Below are positions 50,303 through 58,326 of a DNA stretch of 64,000 nucleotides, one piece after another (within the stretch, counting starts at the first letter, position 1; each line of letters opens with the position of its first letter). The DNA comes from Ancylobacter sp. SL191 (GTDB taxonomy: Bacteria > Pseudomonadota > Alphaproteobacteria > Rhizobiales > Xanthobacteraceae), in contig NZ_CP113056.1 of assembly GCF_026625645.1 (NCBI RefSeq), positions 1,616,501-1,680,500 of the forward strand. Direction: 5' to 3'. A program made the translations under genes and the position numbers. The notes beneath the pieces are model-generated. The model saw only the letters and a list, made by a program, of their open reading frames with translations, had not been told where the DNA came from and ran no database searches.

Positions 50303-50336
50303 GTCATCCCGGACGGCCGCAGGCTGACCCGGGATC
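50303..50336. repeat. Dispersed palindromic repeat, family B copy 5 (inverted)
   Basis: GTCATCCCGGACGGCCGCAG ... CCCGGGATC is the reverse complement of the copies at 11211-12440. It lies alone in the purK-msrQ gap, 39 kb from the cluster, showing that the element is dispersed. Confidence 0.75.
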
Positions 50337-50363
50337 GCGTCCCGACTGGCCGCGAAGCCGGCG

Positions 50364-51449
50364 TCAGTCCTCGGCGAAGATGCGGGTGACGTGGCCCATC
50401 TTCCGGCCGGGGCGGGCTTCCGTCTTGCCATAGAGGTGCAGATGCGCGCCGGGCTCGGCCAGCACTGCGTGCCAGGTGTCGGCCTCGTCGCCGATGAGGT
50501 TGGTCATCTCCACCCGGCCGCGCCGGTCGGTGGCGCCGAGCGGCCAGCCGGCAATGGCGCGCACATGCTGCTCGAACTGGCTGGTCTCGCAGCCATCCAG
50601 CGTCCAGTGGCCGGAATTGTGAACGCGCGGGGCGATCTCGTTGACGATGACACCCTGCGTGCCCTCGACCACGACGAGGAACATCTCCACCGCGAAGACG
50701 CCGACATAACCGAGCGCCTCGCCGATGCGGCGGGCGATCTCGGCGGAGACGGCGACGACCGCCGGCGAGACATCGGCCGGCACGGTGGAGCGGTGGAGGA
50801 TGTGGTGGCGGTGCTCGTTCTCCGTCACCTCGAAGGCGGCGAAGCGGCCATCCTCGGTGCGGGCGGCGACGACGGAGACCTCGCGCTCAAAGGGCACAAA
50901 GCCTTCCAGAATCGCCGGATGACGGCCGATGGCGGCGAAGGCGGCGGCAGCATCGTCACCCGCGCGGATGATGACCTGGCCCTTGCCGTCATAGCCGAAG
51001 CGGCGGGTCTTCAGCACGGCGGGACGGCCGATCTCGGCCAGCGCGGCCTCGAGCTGGGCCTCGTCATTCACCTCGGCGAAGGGCGCGGTCTCGATGCCGA
51101 GGCGGGAGACGAAGGTCTTCTCCTCCAGCCGGTCCTGCGTGATGCCGAGCGCGCGGGCGCCGGGATGCACGGGCACATGGCCGGCGAGGAAGGCGGCGGT
51201 CTCCACCGGCACGTTCTCGAATTCATAGGTGACGACGTCCACCGCCTTGGCAAAAGCCTCTAGCGCGGCGAAATCGTCATAGGCGGCCTGCGTCACCGCA
51301 TCGGCGACCTGAAAGGCCGGGCTGCCATCCTCGGGGGCGAAGATGTGCGTCTTCAGCCCCAGCGGGGCGGCGGCGAGAGCGATCATGCGGGCGAGCTGAC
51401 CCCCGCCGAGAATGCCGATGGTGTCGCCGGGCTTGAGAATGCGGGTCAT
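50364..51449 (-). CDS. purK: N5-carboxyaminoimidazole ribonucleotide synthase PurK
   Basis: A 361-residue ATP-grasp enzyme of purine synthesis that carboxylates AIR to N5-CAIR. The N-terminal loop I-G-I-L-G-G-G-Q-L-A-R-M lies near residues 11-22. K-T-R-R-F-G-Y-D-G-K-G-Q near 150-161 and N-E-I-A-P-R-V-H-N-S-G-H-W-T near 275-288 are diagnostic. ATG 51449 overlaps the purE stop (TGATG), so the pair is coupled. A palindromic repeat lies just beyond its stop and may shape the transcript end. Confidence 0.95.
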   Translation of the reverse strand: MTRILKPGDTIGILGGGQLARMIALAAAPLGLKTHIFAPEDGSPAFQVADAVTQAAYDDFAALEAFAKAVDVVTYEFENVPVETAAFLAGHVPVHPGARALGITQDRLEEKTFVSRLGIETAPFAEVNDEAQLEAALAEIGRPAVLKTRRFGYDGKGQVIIRAGDDAAAAFAAIGRHPAILEGFVPFEREVSVVAARTEDGRFAAFEVTENEHRHHILHRSTVPADVSPAVVAVSAEIARRIGEALGYVGVFAVEMFLVVVEGTQGVIVNEIAPRVHNSGHWTLDGCETSQFEQHVRAIAGWPLGATDRRGRVEMTNLIGDEADTWHAVLAEPGAHLHLYGKTEARPGRKMGHVTRIFAED

Positions 51450-51949
51450 CAGACGGGGCGCTCCGTGACGGCGGCGGTGCGGGCGGCGCGCCACGCGTCG
51501 AGGCGCTCGGCGAGCGCGGTGTCGGTGATGGCGAGCACGGCGGCGGCGAGCAGCCCGGCATTGGTCGCGCCGGCCTTGCCGATGGCGAGCGTGCCCACCG
51601 GAATGCCGGCGGGCATCTGCACGATGGAATAGAGGCTGTCGAGGCCGGAGAGCGCCTTGGATTCGACCGGCACGCCGAACACCGGCAGGCTGGTGAGCGC
51701 CGCCACCATGCCCGGCAGATGCGCGGCACCGCCGGCGCCGGCGATGATCGCCTTGTAGCCGGCGGCGCGGGCGCCCTTCGCGAAGCTGAACATGCGGTCC
51801 GGGGTGCGGTGGGCCGAGACGATCAGGCAGTCATGGCCGATGCCGAGCGCTTCCAGCGTCTCGGCGGCGTGGCGCATGGTCTCCCAGTCGGACTGGCTGC
51901 CCATGATGATGGCGATCGGGCGCGCGTCGCCTGCCGTCTGGTCGCTCAT
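51449..51949 (-). CDS. purE: N5-carboxyaminoimidazole ribonucleotide mutase PurE
   Basis: A 166-residue class I PurE that converts N5-CAIR to CAIR. The signature [11 protein letters not shown] near residues 15-25 contains the active-site Ser and Asp. S-A-H-R-T-P-D-R near 45-52 and [12 protein letters not shown] follow. It is the first gene of a two-gene purEK operon. No riboswitch-like fold was recognised in the short leader. Confidence 0.95.
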   Translation of the reverse strand: MSDQTAGDARPIAIIMGSQSDWETMRHAAETLEALGIGHDCLIVSAHRTPDRMFSFAKGARAAGYKAIIAGAGGAAHLPGMVAALTSLPVFGVPVESKALSGLDSLYSIVQMPAGIPVGTLAIGKAGATNAGLLAAAVLAITDTALAERLDAWRAARTAAVTERPV

Positions 51950-52313
51950 GCTGGTCCGGTTCCCCCGAAAAAGAAGGCGCGGATTATAGGAATCGCCGCC
52001 CTCCCGGCAAGCACGAAGGCGCGGGCGTCGTCAGGGCATGGTGCCGCGCCCTCCTCTAAGCTCCCGCGCCTCCCCCGCCGACATGAAAAAGCGCGGGTCA
52101 GGTGGCATCATGCTTAACACGACCTTTACCGGCCCACGGCAACAGTGCGCGCAAGGGTTTGCCCGGCGACAGCGTGGCCGCGAGGGTGTGTCTTCCGGGC
52201 GACGCCGGTGGCCGGAAGACACGAGTTGCGCGTTCGTGAGTTGAAGCGGTGCGACCCAAGCGCGGATGAGTGCGTTCCCGTCGCGAGAGTGGATGGGACG
52301 AGTGGAGAGAGCG
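51950..52313 (+). other. Intergenic region before the L,D-transpeptidase gene
   Basis: This 364-base stretch between purE and the L,D-transpeptidase holds a perfect 11-base inverted repeat GTGTCTTCCGG / CCGGAAGACAC at 52188-52198 and 52212-52222 (13-base loop). A TTAAC lies at 52115. If translation began at the in-frame ATG 52266, the last 48 bases would be coding. No gene was recognised. Confidence 0.5.
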
Positions 52314-54356
52314 ATGGCCGGGCGTGGCGTGACTATCGGCGTGAGTTTCGAGGCGGGCCGCGCGCGGCATCTGGCGGGCACGGCGCTCGCGCTGCTGATG
52401 GCTGGCGTGACGCTGATGCCGCTCGCCGCGTCGGCGCAGGAGAATTCCGGTGCGGCCATCGCTACCGAGCGCGCCGGCAATGGCACCGGCCAGCCGGTCG
52501 CCGCCTTCGATCCCGGCCGCGCCGGCATGACCAGCGCCGGGCAGGGTGCCGCGCTGCTGGCCGCGCTGGGCCATGACCCCGCGCCCTTCGATATCAACGA
52601 CACCCGTCCGAAGACCGAGGCGCCGGCCAATCCGGCACCCGCCAGCGCGGCCCCGGCCGATCCGGTGACCCCGGCGCCTTCCGTCGGAAATGGCGCGCCG
52701 GAGACCGGCACCGGTACGGCGACGCCCGCCCCCGTCACGCCGGCGGCCGCGACCCCGGCCGCTCCGGCCACGGGCACCTCCACCCCGGCGACGGTCAGCG
52801 CGCCGCAGGCGCCCCGGCCGGATGCGGGCGTTTCCGAGCGGCTCACCGCGCTCGTCACCGACCGGCTGTCGCGCTACGCCCAGCGCCCGGCCGAGCAGCA
52901 GGCGCTTGCCGCGTTTTATGCCGCCCGCAACTTTCAGCCCATGTTCGTCGCGCAGGGCATGGTGACCCCGCTCGGCCTCGCCGCCCTCGGCGCCTTCACC
53001 GGCGCGGCGGCGGAAGGGCTGAACCCCGCCGACTACACCGTGCCGCCGCTGCCGGCCCGCCCGGACGAGGCGGCGCTGGCCGATTACGAACTGCGCCTGG
53101 CCGCCACCACGCTGGTCTATGCCCGCCATGTGCAGAGCGGGCGCTTCGATCCCAAGCGCATCTCCAAGGATGTCGATCCGAGCCCCTCCGTGCCGGACCC
53201 GCTCGACGTCCTCGCCACCGTCTCGGCGGCGGAGAATGCGGGCAAGGCCTATGCGTCCTTCGCCCCGTACTATGACGAGTACCGGCTGCTGAAGACCCAG
53301 CTCGGCCGCCGTCTGGCGGAAGGGGCGGGCGTCGTTCACGCGCCGATCCCGGCCGGCCCCTCGATCCGCCCCGGCGACCGCGACCCGCGCGTGCCGCTTC
53401 TGCGCGCCCGGCTGGGCATTGGCGGGGCACCGGATGATGTCGTCTACGACGCCTATCTCATGGAAGCGGTGCGGGACTTCCAGCGGCTGGCCGGCGCCAA
53501 TCCCGATGGCATTGTCGGGCGCGGCACGCTCGCTGTGCTGAACGAAGGCGCGGGCGACAGCCTCGACGACATCATCGCCAACATGGAGCGCTGGCGCTGG
53601 CTGCCGCATCAGGTCGCGCCGACCTATGTGATCGTCAACATTCCCGAATACATGGTCCGCATCGTCGTCAACGAGCAGACCATCCATGAGACGCGCGTGG
53701 TCGTCGGCAAGCCCGAGAACCAGACGCCGCTGATGTCCGAGCAGATGCAGTACGCGGTGTTCAACCCGTCCTGGAACGTGCCGCCGGGCATCATCAAGAA
53801 CGAGATGCTGCCCAAGCTGCAGGCCGACCCCTATGCGCTCGACCGCCAGGGCATCGACGTGGTGCGCAACGGGCGCATCATCGATCCGGGCACGGTGGAC
53901 TGGAGCCGGGGCTCGCAGGGCTATGCGTTCCGGCAGGCGCCGGGCGAGCGCAACGCGCTGGGCCGGATGAAGTTCATGTTCCCCAACAAGCACTCGGTCT
54001 ATCTGCACGATACGCCGAGCCGCGCGCTGTTCGCCCGCGACCGGCGCGCCTTCAGCCATGGCTGCGTGCGCGTGTTCGAGCCGCTGAAATTTGCCGAGGT
54101 GCTGTTCAGCGTCGGCCTGCCCGGCGATGGCTGGAGCCAGCAGCGAATCAACTCGCTCATTGGTGGCGACGAGAAGTACCTGAACCTGAAGCAGCGTTTC
54201 CCGGTCCACCTCGTCTATTTCACCACCTATGTGGATGCCGAGGGGCAGCTGGTGTCGCGCGAGGACATTTACGGAATCAACGACGCGACCAAGGCGATGC
54301 TCGGGCTCAACGGCACGCGCGTGGCGGATCGTGGCGGAGTCGTGGCGCCGCGGTGA
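52314..54356 (+). CDS. L,D-transpeptidase, YkuD domain (YcbB/LdtD-like)
   Basis: A 680-residue periplasmic enzyme expected to make 3-3 cross-links in peptidoglycan. A signal peptide (about 1-42, ending A-S-A) is followed by a Pro/Ala/Thr-rich stretch to about 165. An N-terminal scaffold domain comes next, then a PG_binding_1 domain (about 360-410), then the YkuD domain. The active-site motif S-H-G-C-V-R-V carries the nucleophile C584, with H in Y-L-H-D-T upstream. GGAGAGAG before ATG 52314 supports this start over ATG 52266. The next gene is also a wall enzyme. Confidence 0.92.
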   Translation: MAGRGVTIGVSFEAGRARHLAGTALALLMAGVTLMPLAASAQENSGAAIATERAGNGTGQPVAAFDPGRAGMTSAGQGAALLAALGHDPAPFDINDTRPKTEAPANPAPASAAPADPVTPAPSVGNGAPETGTGTATPAPVTPAAATPAAPATGTSTPATVSAPQAPRPDAGVSERLTALVTDRLSRYAQRPAEQQALAAFYAARNFQPMFVAQGMVTPLGLAALGAFTGAAAEGLNPADYTVPPLPARPDEAALADYELRLAATTLVYARHVQSGRFDPKRISKDVDPSPSVPDPLDVLATVSAAENAGKAYASFAPYYDEYRLLKTQLGRRLAEGAGVVHAPIPAGPSIRPGDRDPRVPLLRARLGIGGAPDDVVYDAYLMEAVRDFQRLAGANPDGIVGRGTLAVLNEGAGDSLDDIIANMERWRWLPHQVAPTYVIVNIPEYMVRIVVNEQTIHETRVVVGKPENQTPLMSEQMQYAVFNPSWNVPPGIIKNEMLPKLQADPYALDRQGIDVVRNGRIIDPGTVDWSRGSQGYAFRQAPGERNALGRMKFMFPNKHSVYLHDTPSRALFARDRRAFSHGCVRVFEPLKFAEVLFSVGLPGDGWSQQRINSLIGGDEKYLNLKQRFPVHLVYFTTYVDAEGQLVSREDIYGINDATKAMLGLNGTRVADRGGVVAPR

Positions 54357-54597
54357 CGGCGCGGGTTTTGTTGCTACCGTAACGGAAGTATTGCGTGGTT
54401 TAACGTGTTGTTTCAGACACTGTTAACCACGAATGCAGTTCAAAACGGTACAACATTACGAATTTTTTAGGTTGGCACTCTTTTGCCACAGTCTCCCCCT
54501 AGCCATGCTTCCGCAAGGTATGGCTTGGGGCGTAACGGCCCCTTAACCAAACCCGACAAGACTATGTTCACCATGTCCGGCCCGGTCGCTCCCGACC
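54357..54597 (+). promoter_or_regulatory. A/T-rich leader upstream of the DUF882 gene
   Basis: About 240 bases, clearly lower in GC than the rest of the window. It contains an imperfect inverted repeat at 54394-54431 (CGTGGTT / AACCACG outer arms) and a TAACGGCCCCTTAACC segment at 54532-54547. A promoter here is likely from composition. A TGGCAC-TTGC pair at 54473 resembles a sigma-54 site, but the spacing is one base short. Confidence 0.4.
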
Positions 54598-56352
54598 GTG
54601 TCGTCTCAGGAAACGTTCCTTTCGGGTTTCGGGTACGGGTACGTGCGCATCACATCGGTTCTTCGCAGCAAGCGCGCCGGCAAGTTCTCCGCCGCATCGC
54701 GCGCCATCAAGACGGTTGCCCTCACGGCGCTCGTCACTCTCGGCAGTGCCGACATGCTGCAGAACGCGGTGGCCAATGGCGACACGCGAACCATCACGCT
54801 ACACCATGTCCATTCCGGCGAGAGCGCCACGGTCACCTTCAAGCGCAATGGCCGCTATGACCCGGCGGCGCTGAAGCAGCTCAACGTTCTCCTGCAGGAC
54901 TGGCGGCGCAAGGAGTCCACCAATATGGACCCGCGCCTGTTCGACATCGTGTGGGAAGTCTATCGCGAGACCGGCGCGACCCAGCCGATCCAGGTGATCG
55001 GCGGCTACCGCTCGCCCGAAACCAATTCCATGCTCCGCCAGCGCTCGCGCGGCGTCGCCAAGACCAGCCTGCACATGCAGGGCAAGGCGATGGACTTCTA
55101 CATTCCCGGCGTGCCGCTGGCGAAGATCCGCGAAGCCGGCCTGCGGCTGGAGCGCGGCGGCGTCGGCTTCTACCCCACCTCCGGCTCGCCCTTCGTGCAT
55201 ATGGACACGGGCGGCATCCGCCACTGGCCGCGCATGACGCGGCCCGAGCTCGCCCGTGTCTTCCCCGATGGCAAGACCGTGCATGTGCCCGCCGATGGCA
55301 AGCCGATGCCGGGCTACGCGCTGGCACTGGCCGAGGTCGAGGCGCGCGGTTCCGAGCCCGGTGGTGCCGGGGCGGCCTTTGCCGGCCTGTCCGGTGGCAA
55401 TGATCCAAAGCGCCCCGGCGCGGGCGGCAAGAACATTTTCGCGGCCCTGTTCGGCAAGGATGACGAGGAGGAGGCGGACACGACCCCGGCCGCCGCGCCG
55501 ACCCGTCAGGCTCCCGCCGTGCGCGCTCCGGCGCCGGTCGCTGTCGCGGCGGCGGACGATGCCGAGGAAGCCCCAGTGCCCGCCAATGCGGCCCCCACGG
55601 CCGCTCAGGCCGTCGTCGCGGCGGCCGCGCCCGTCGCCGTGCCGCTGCCGGCGCCGCACCCGCTCGGCCGCACCGTGGTGGCATCCGCGCCGGTCGCGAC
55701 GCCCGCCACCGCGCCGTCGGGCTCTCCGGCGCTGGCCGCGCTTGCCGCCGCCGTACCGCTGCCGACGCCGCGCCATCAGCCGCCGGCCGACGCCACCGGG
55801 GTCCAGCCCGTCGTCGTCGCCAGCGCCGGCAGCTTCGCGCCGCTGCCGCCGGCCCGGCCGGGCGAGGTCGCGCGCGGCACGACGCCGGGCGCGACGGTCG
55901 GTCTTCCCGAGATCATCGTCGGCTCGCAGGGCTCCGCCCCGCCGCTCGCCTATGCCTCCGCCGCCGGCGACATGATCTTCCCGAGCGAGCGCCTTCAGCC
56001 CGGCCGCGCGCCGGCGCCGCGCGCCGCCGCCACCCCGCCGACCGCCTCCGCCGCTGCGGCGCCCGCCGCTGCGCCGAAGCCCGGCACGGCCGCGCACAAT
56101 GCGGAGATGCAGGCGGAAATCCGCCGCCTGTTCAGCAGCCCGACCGTCTCGCGCAACGCCGTGCTGCGCACGCCGGAACTGCGGCGCTTCGCGGCCTTCG
56201 TCGCCCCGCCGCGCCAGGTGGTGGCGGGCGGCTTCACGCAGGGTGCGTCGACCAGCCTGCCGACCACCCATTTCGCCGCCGGCGCCGCCGTGGTCGCCGT
56301 GCCGGTTGTGGCGATGGTCTCCGGCGCCGCGCCGCTCAAGAAGCCGCTCTGA
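54598..56352 (+). CDS. DUF882 (M15-like) murein peptidase with long Ala/Pro-rich tail
   Basis: A protein of about 584 residues. After a hydrophobic N-terminal segment (about 35-55), residues 60-245 form the DUF882 domain, related to YcbK and the M15 D,D-carboxypeptidases. Zinc ligands are visible in S-L-H-M-Q-G-K-A-M-D-F (His and Asp) and F-V-H-M-D-T-G (His). The remaining ~340 residues are low-complexity Ala/Pro/Val-rich sequence ending in a short Arg-rich region, perhaps a wall-spanning or scaffold tail. The start (GTG 54598) is uncertain. It should act in the periplasm on cross-links or stem peptides. A strong terminator follows directly. Confidence 0.82.
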   Translation: MSSQETFLSGFGYGYVRITSVLRSKRAGKFSAASRAIKTVALTALVTLGSADMLQNAVANGDTRTITLHHVHSGESATVTFKRNGRYDPAALKQLNVLLQDWRRKESTNMDPRLFDIVWEVYRETGATQPIQVIGGYRSPETNSMLRQRSRGVAKTSLHMQGKAMDFYIPGVPLAKIREAGLRLERGGVGFYPTSGSPFVHMDTGGIRHWPRMTRPELARVFPDGKTVHVPADGKPMPGYALALAEVEARGSEPGGAGAAFAGLSGGNDPKRPGAGGKNIFAALFGKDDEEEADTTPAAAPTRQAPAVRAPAPVAVAAADDAEEAPVPANAAPTAAQAVVAAAAPVAVPLPAPHPLGRTVVASAPVATPATAPSGSPALAALAAAVPLPTPRHQPPADATGVQPVVVASAGSFAPLPPARPGEVARGTTPGATVGLPEIIVGSQGSAPPLAYASAAGDMIFPSERLQPGRAPAPRAAATPPTASAAAAPAAAPKPGTAAHNAEMQAEIRRLFSSPTVSRNAVLRTPELRRFAAFVAPPRQVVAGGFTQGASTSLPTTHFAAGAAVVAVPVVAMVSGAAPLKKPL

Positions 56353-56370
56353 GAGACATCTGTTGCCTCA

Positions 56371-56413
56371 CATGAAAAAGCCGGCCGGGGATGACCCGGC
56401 CGGCTTTTTCATG
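56371..56413. terminator. Strong bidirectional intrinsic terminator
   Basis: A perfect 19-base inverted repeat, CATGAAAAAGCCGGCCGGG / CCCGGCCGGCTTTTTCATG, with a 5-base loop. It carries A5 on the left and T5 on the right. It serves both the DUF882 gene and the convergent gapR gene. Confidence 0.9.
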
Positions 56414-56431
56414 TCGGGAGTTTGAGCCCGG

Positions 56432-56710
56432 TCAGCTCAGCATGCCCAGCGCCTGCATGTAGAGGTCGACGATCGCCTCATGCTCGGCCCGCTGGTCGGC
56501 ATCCTGCTTGCGGATCTTCAGGATCTCGCGCAGCGCCTTGACGTCGAAGCCGGTGCCCTTGGCCTCGGCGAAGACGTCCTTGATGTCCTCGGCGATGGTC
56601 TTCTTCTCTTCCTCGAGGCGTTCGATGCGCTCGATGAAGGATTTGAGCTGCTCCTTGGCGAAGCCGGCGGCGGCATCGGACAGCGGCTGGTCGTTGGGAA
56701 TGTCGGACAT
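56432..56710 (-). CDS. gapR: Nucleoid-associated protein GapR (DUF2312/UPF0335)
   Basis: A 92-residue, highly charged, all-helical protein. The segment [15 protein letters not shown] near residues 23-37 begins a coiled coil, and [14 protein letters not shown] near 47-60 is the family signature. In Caulobacter, GapR is a chromosome-structuring protein that encircles overtwisted DNA ahead of replication and transcription forks and stimulates topoisomerases. GGAG lies before the ATG. It ends in the shared terminator. Confidence 0.93.
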   Translation of the reverse strand: MSDIPNDQPLSDAAAGFAKEQLKSFIERIERLEEEKKTIAEDIKDVFAEAKGTGFDVKALREILKIRKQDADQRAEHEAIVDLYMQALGMLS

Positions 56711-56884
56711 GGCGTCTCCGGGGGAACGGGCCGACCGCGGGCAGCAAGGTCCGGCGGCGTGTGGGTGAAAGCTGGGCCGGACAGGAAACCCAAGGATGGG
56801 GCGCCGTCAAGGCGGCGGGCCATCACCAGCGCCGGCAGGCTCCGGCTGCACCCGCTATCCACCGGCGGCCTGTGGATGAACCGC

Positions 56885-57208
56885 TCAGTGCTGGCCCGGT
56901 CCCTTGAAGGCGGCCTTCTGCTCCGGGCTCGCCTCGCTCTGGTGGCGCGCCTTCCATTCCTCATAGGGCATGCCGTAGACGGCGACGCGGCTCTCTTCCT
57001 TTGTGAGGGGCAGGCCGCGCTGCTGGGCCGCGTCGAGATACCAGTTGCCGAGGCAGTTGCGGCAGAAGCCGGCGAGATTCATCAGGTCGATGTTCTGCAC
57101 GTCGGTGCGGGTCTGCAAATGCGCCACCAGCCGGCGGAAGGCGGCGGCCTCCAGCTCGGTACGGGTGGCCGCGTCCAGCGCGGCAGCGGCGGCGGGTGTG
57201 TCGCTCAT
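56885..57208 (-). CDS. DUF1244 family protein
   Basis: A 107-residue protein of the DUF1244 family, common in alpha- and gammaproteobacteria and without a firm function. The conserved core F-R-R-L-V-A-H-L-Q-T-R-T-D-V-Q-N-I-D-L-M-N near residues 24-44 is followed by F-C-R-N-C-L-G-N-W-Y, containing two cysteines that might bind metal. The A-V-Y-G-M-P-Y-E-E-W-K segment follows. GGGAGG precedes ATG 57208. It is on the same strand as, and downstream of, the N-formylglutamate amidohydrolase. Confidence 0.87.
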   Translation of the reverse strand: MSDTPAAAAALDAATRTELEAAAFRRLVAHLQTRTDVQNIDLMNLAGFCRNCLGNWYLDAAQQRGLPLTKEESRVAVYGMPYEEWKARHQSEASPEQKAAFKGPGQH

Positions 57209-57243
57209 GTGGGCCTCCCGGTGATCCGGTCCGTACGGTGCGC

Positions 57244-58149
57244 TCAGGCGAGCGTGTCTGGCGGATAGATAGGCGCGACCGGGCCGGTGCGCGAGCCATG
57301 CCACTCGATGCGGTGCAGCGCCTCCCCCTGGAGGATCGCCGGGAGCAGGCCGGCGAGCCGCTCGGCCCATGCCTCCTGCCCGTCCTCATCGGCGATGAGA
57401 TCCTGGCGGACTTCCAGCAGCGTGCTGGCGAGCCCTCGCCGCGTGGCGTGGCGGTAGAGGCAATCGCCCTTGAGCGCGCCGTCATAGGGCTCGTTGTCGC
57501 CGACGATGAGGTCGCCCGGTGCTTCCAGCGCCTCGATCAGCTCGCGGGTAAAGCGCGGATCGGCGTCCCACAGCACGGCGGCGTGCCAGGGGCGGGCGAG
57601 GCCGCGCCACACGGGGGTGAAGCTGTGCATGGAGAGGATGGTCGGGATGACGCCCGCCGCCAGCGCCGTGTCGATCTCCGTGGCGATCGCATCGTGATAG
57701 GGGCGATGGAAGCGGGCGATGCGCCGCTCGATCTCCGCCGCGTCGGCATGGCGGTTGCCGGGGATGATGGCGCCGTCCGAAATGCGCATCACCAGTGTCG
57801 GGTCGTCCTCGCCGCGATTGGGGTCGATCAAGAGGCGGGAGAAACAGGAGAGCACCGCCGGGCAGCCGAGGCGCTGGGCGAGCTGGCGCGTCACGCCGGC
57901 GGCGCCGATATCGTAGCCGATATGGCGGGCGAGCTGCTCCGCCGGCAGGCCGAGCGATCCGTAGCCGGGCGGCAGGGCGTTGGAGGCGTGGTCGCACAGC
58001 AAGATCAGCCCGGTAGCCGGATCGCCGGCAAGGCGTTCGACAGGCGGGAGGTCGTCCGGCCCCTTCATCTGCCCGGCATCGGGCGAGAGACGCGGATCGA
58101 GCGGCTCGTCGAGGGGCTGGGCGGGGTCGTGCGTCGGGAGGCGGCGCAT
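57244..58149 (-). CDS. N-formylglutamate amidohydrolase family protein
   Basis: A 301-residue zinc hydrolase of the FGase (HutG) family. The core starts L-L-C-D-H-A-S-N-A-L-P near residues 50-60 with a likely metal ligand, and continues H-I-G-Y-D-I-G-A, N-R-G-E-D-D-P and S-M-H-S-F-T-P near 170. In histidine degradation HutG cleaves N-formylglutamate. No hut genes are nearby, so the physiological substrate is open. The start could be ATG 58149 or 58068 (M-K-G-P-D-D-L-P). DUF1244 lies 36 bases downstream. Confidence 0.88.
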   Translation of the reverse strand: MRRLPTHDPAQPLDEPLDPRLSPDAGQMKGPDDLPPVERLAGDPATGLILLCDHASNALPPGYGSLGLPAEQLARHIGYDIGAAGVTRQLAQRLGCPAVLSCFSRLLIDPNRGEDDPTLVMRISDGAIIPGNRHADAAEIERRIARFHRPYHDAIATEIDTALAAGVIPTILSMHSFTPVWRGLARPWHAAVLWDADPRFTRELIEALEAPGDLIVGDNEPYDGALKGDCLYRHATRRGLASTLLEVRQDLIADEDGQEAWAERLAGLLPAILQGEALHRIEWHGSRTGPVAPIYPPDTLA

Positions 58150-58326
58150 ATTTGCCTGTGCGATGCGACTAAGTGCGTAGAGGATAGTGACGTGGCATTC
58201 TGAGTGCCATAGGAATACGCCCGTTTCGCGTCGCGCGGGAGCGGGGGATTCGAGCCGGCGCGCGCTAAGGCATCATGGCGGACCAACCGCCGGCAGTGGC
58301 CCGATCGGGCTGGGTAGGGATTCGAG

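Noticed and set aside
54472..54486. Sigma-54-like TTGGCAC...TTGC upstream of the DUF882 gene
   Set aside because: The distance between the GG and GC elements is one base shorter than the strict sigma-54 spacing.
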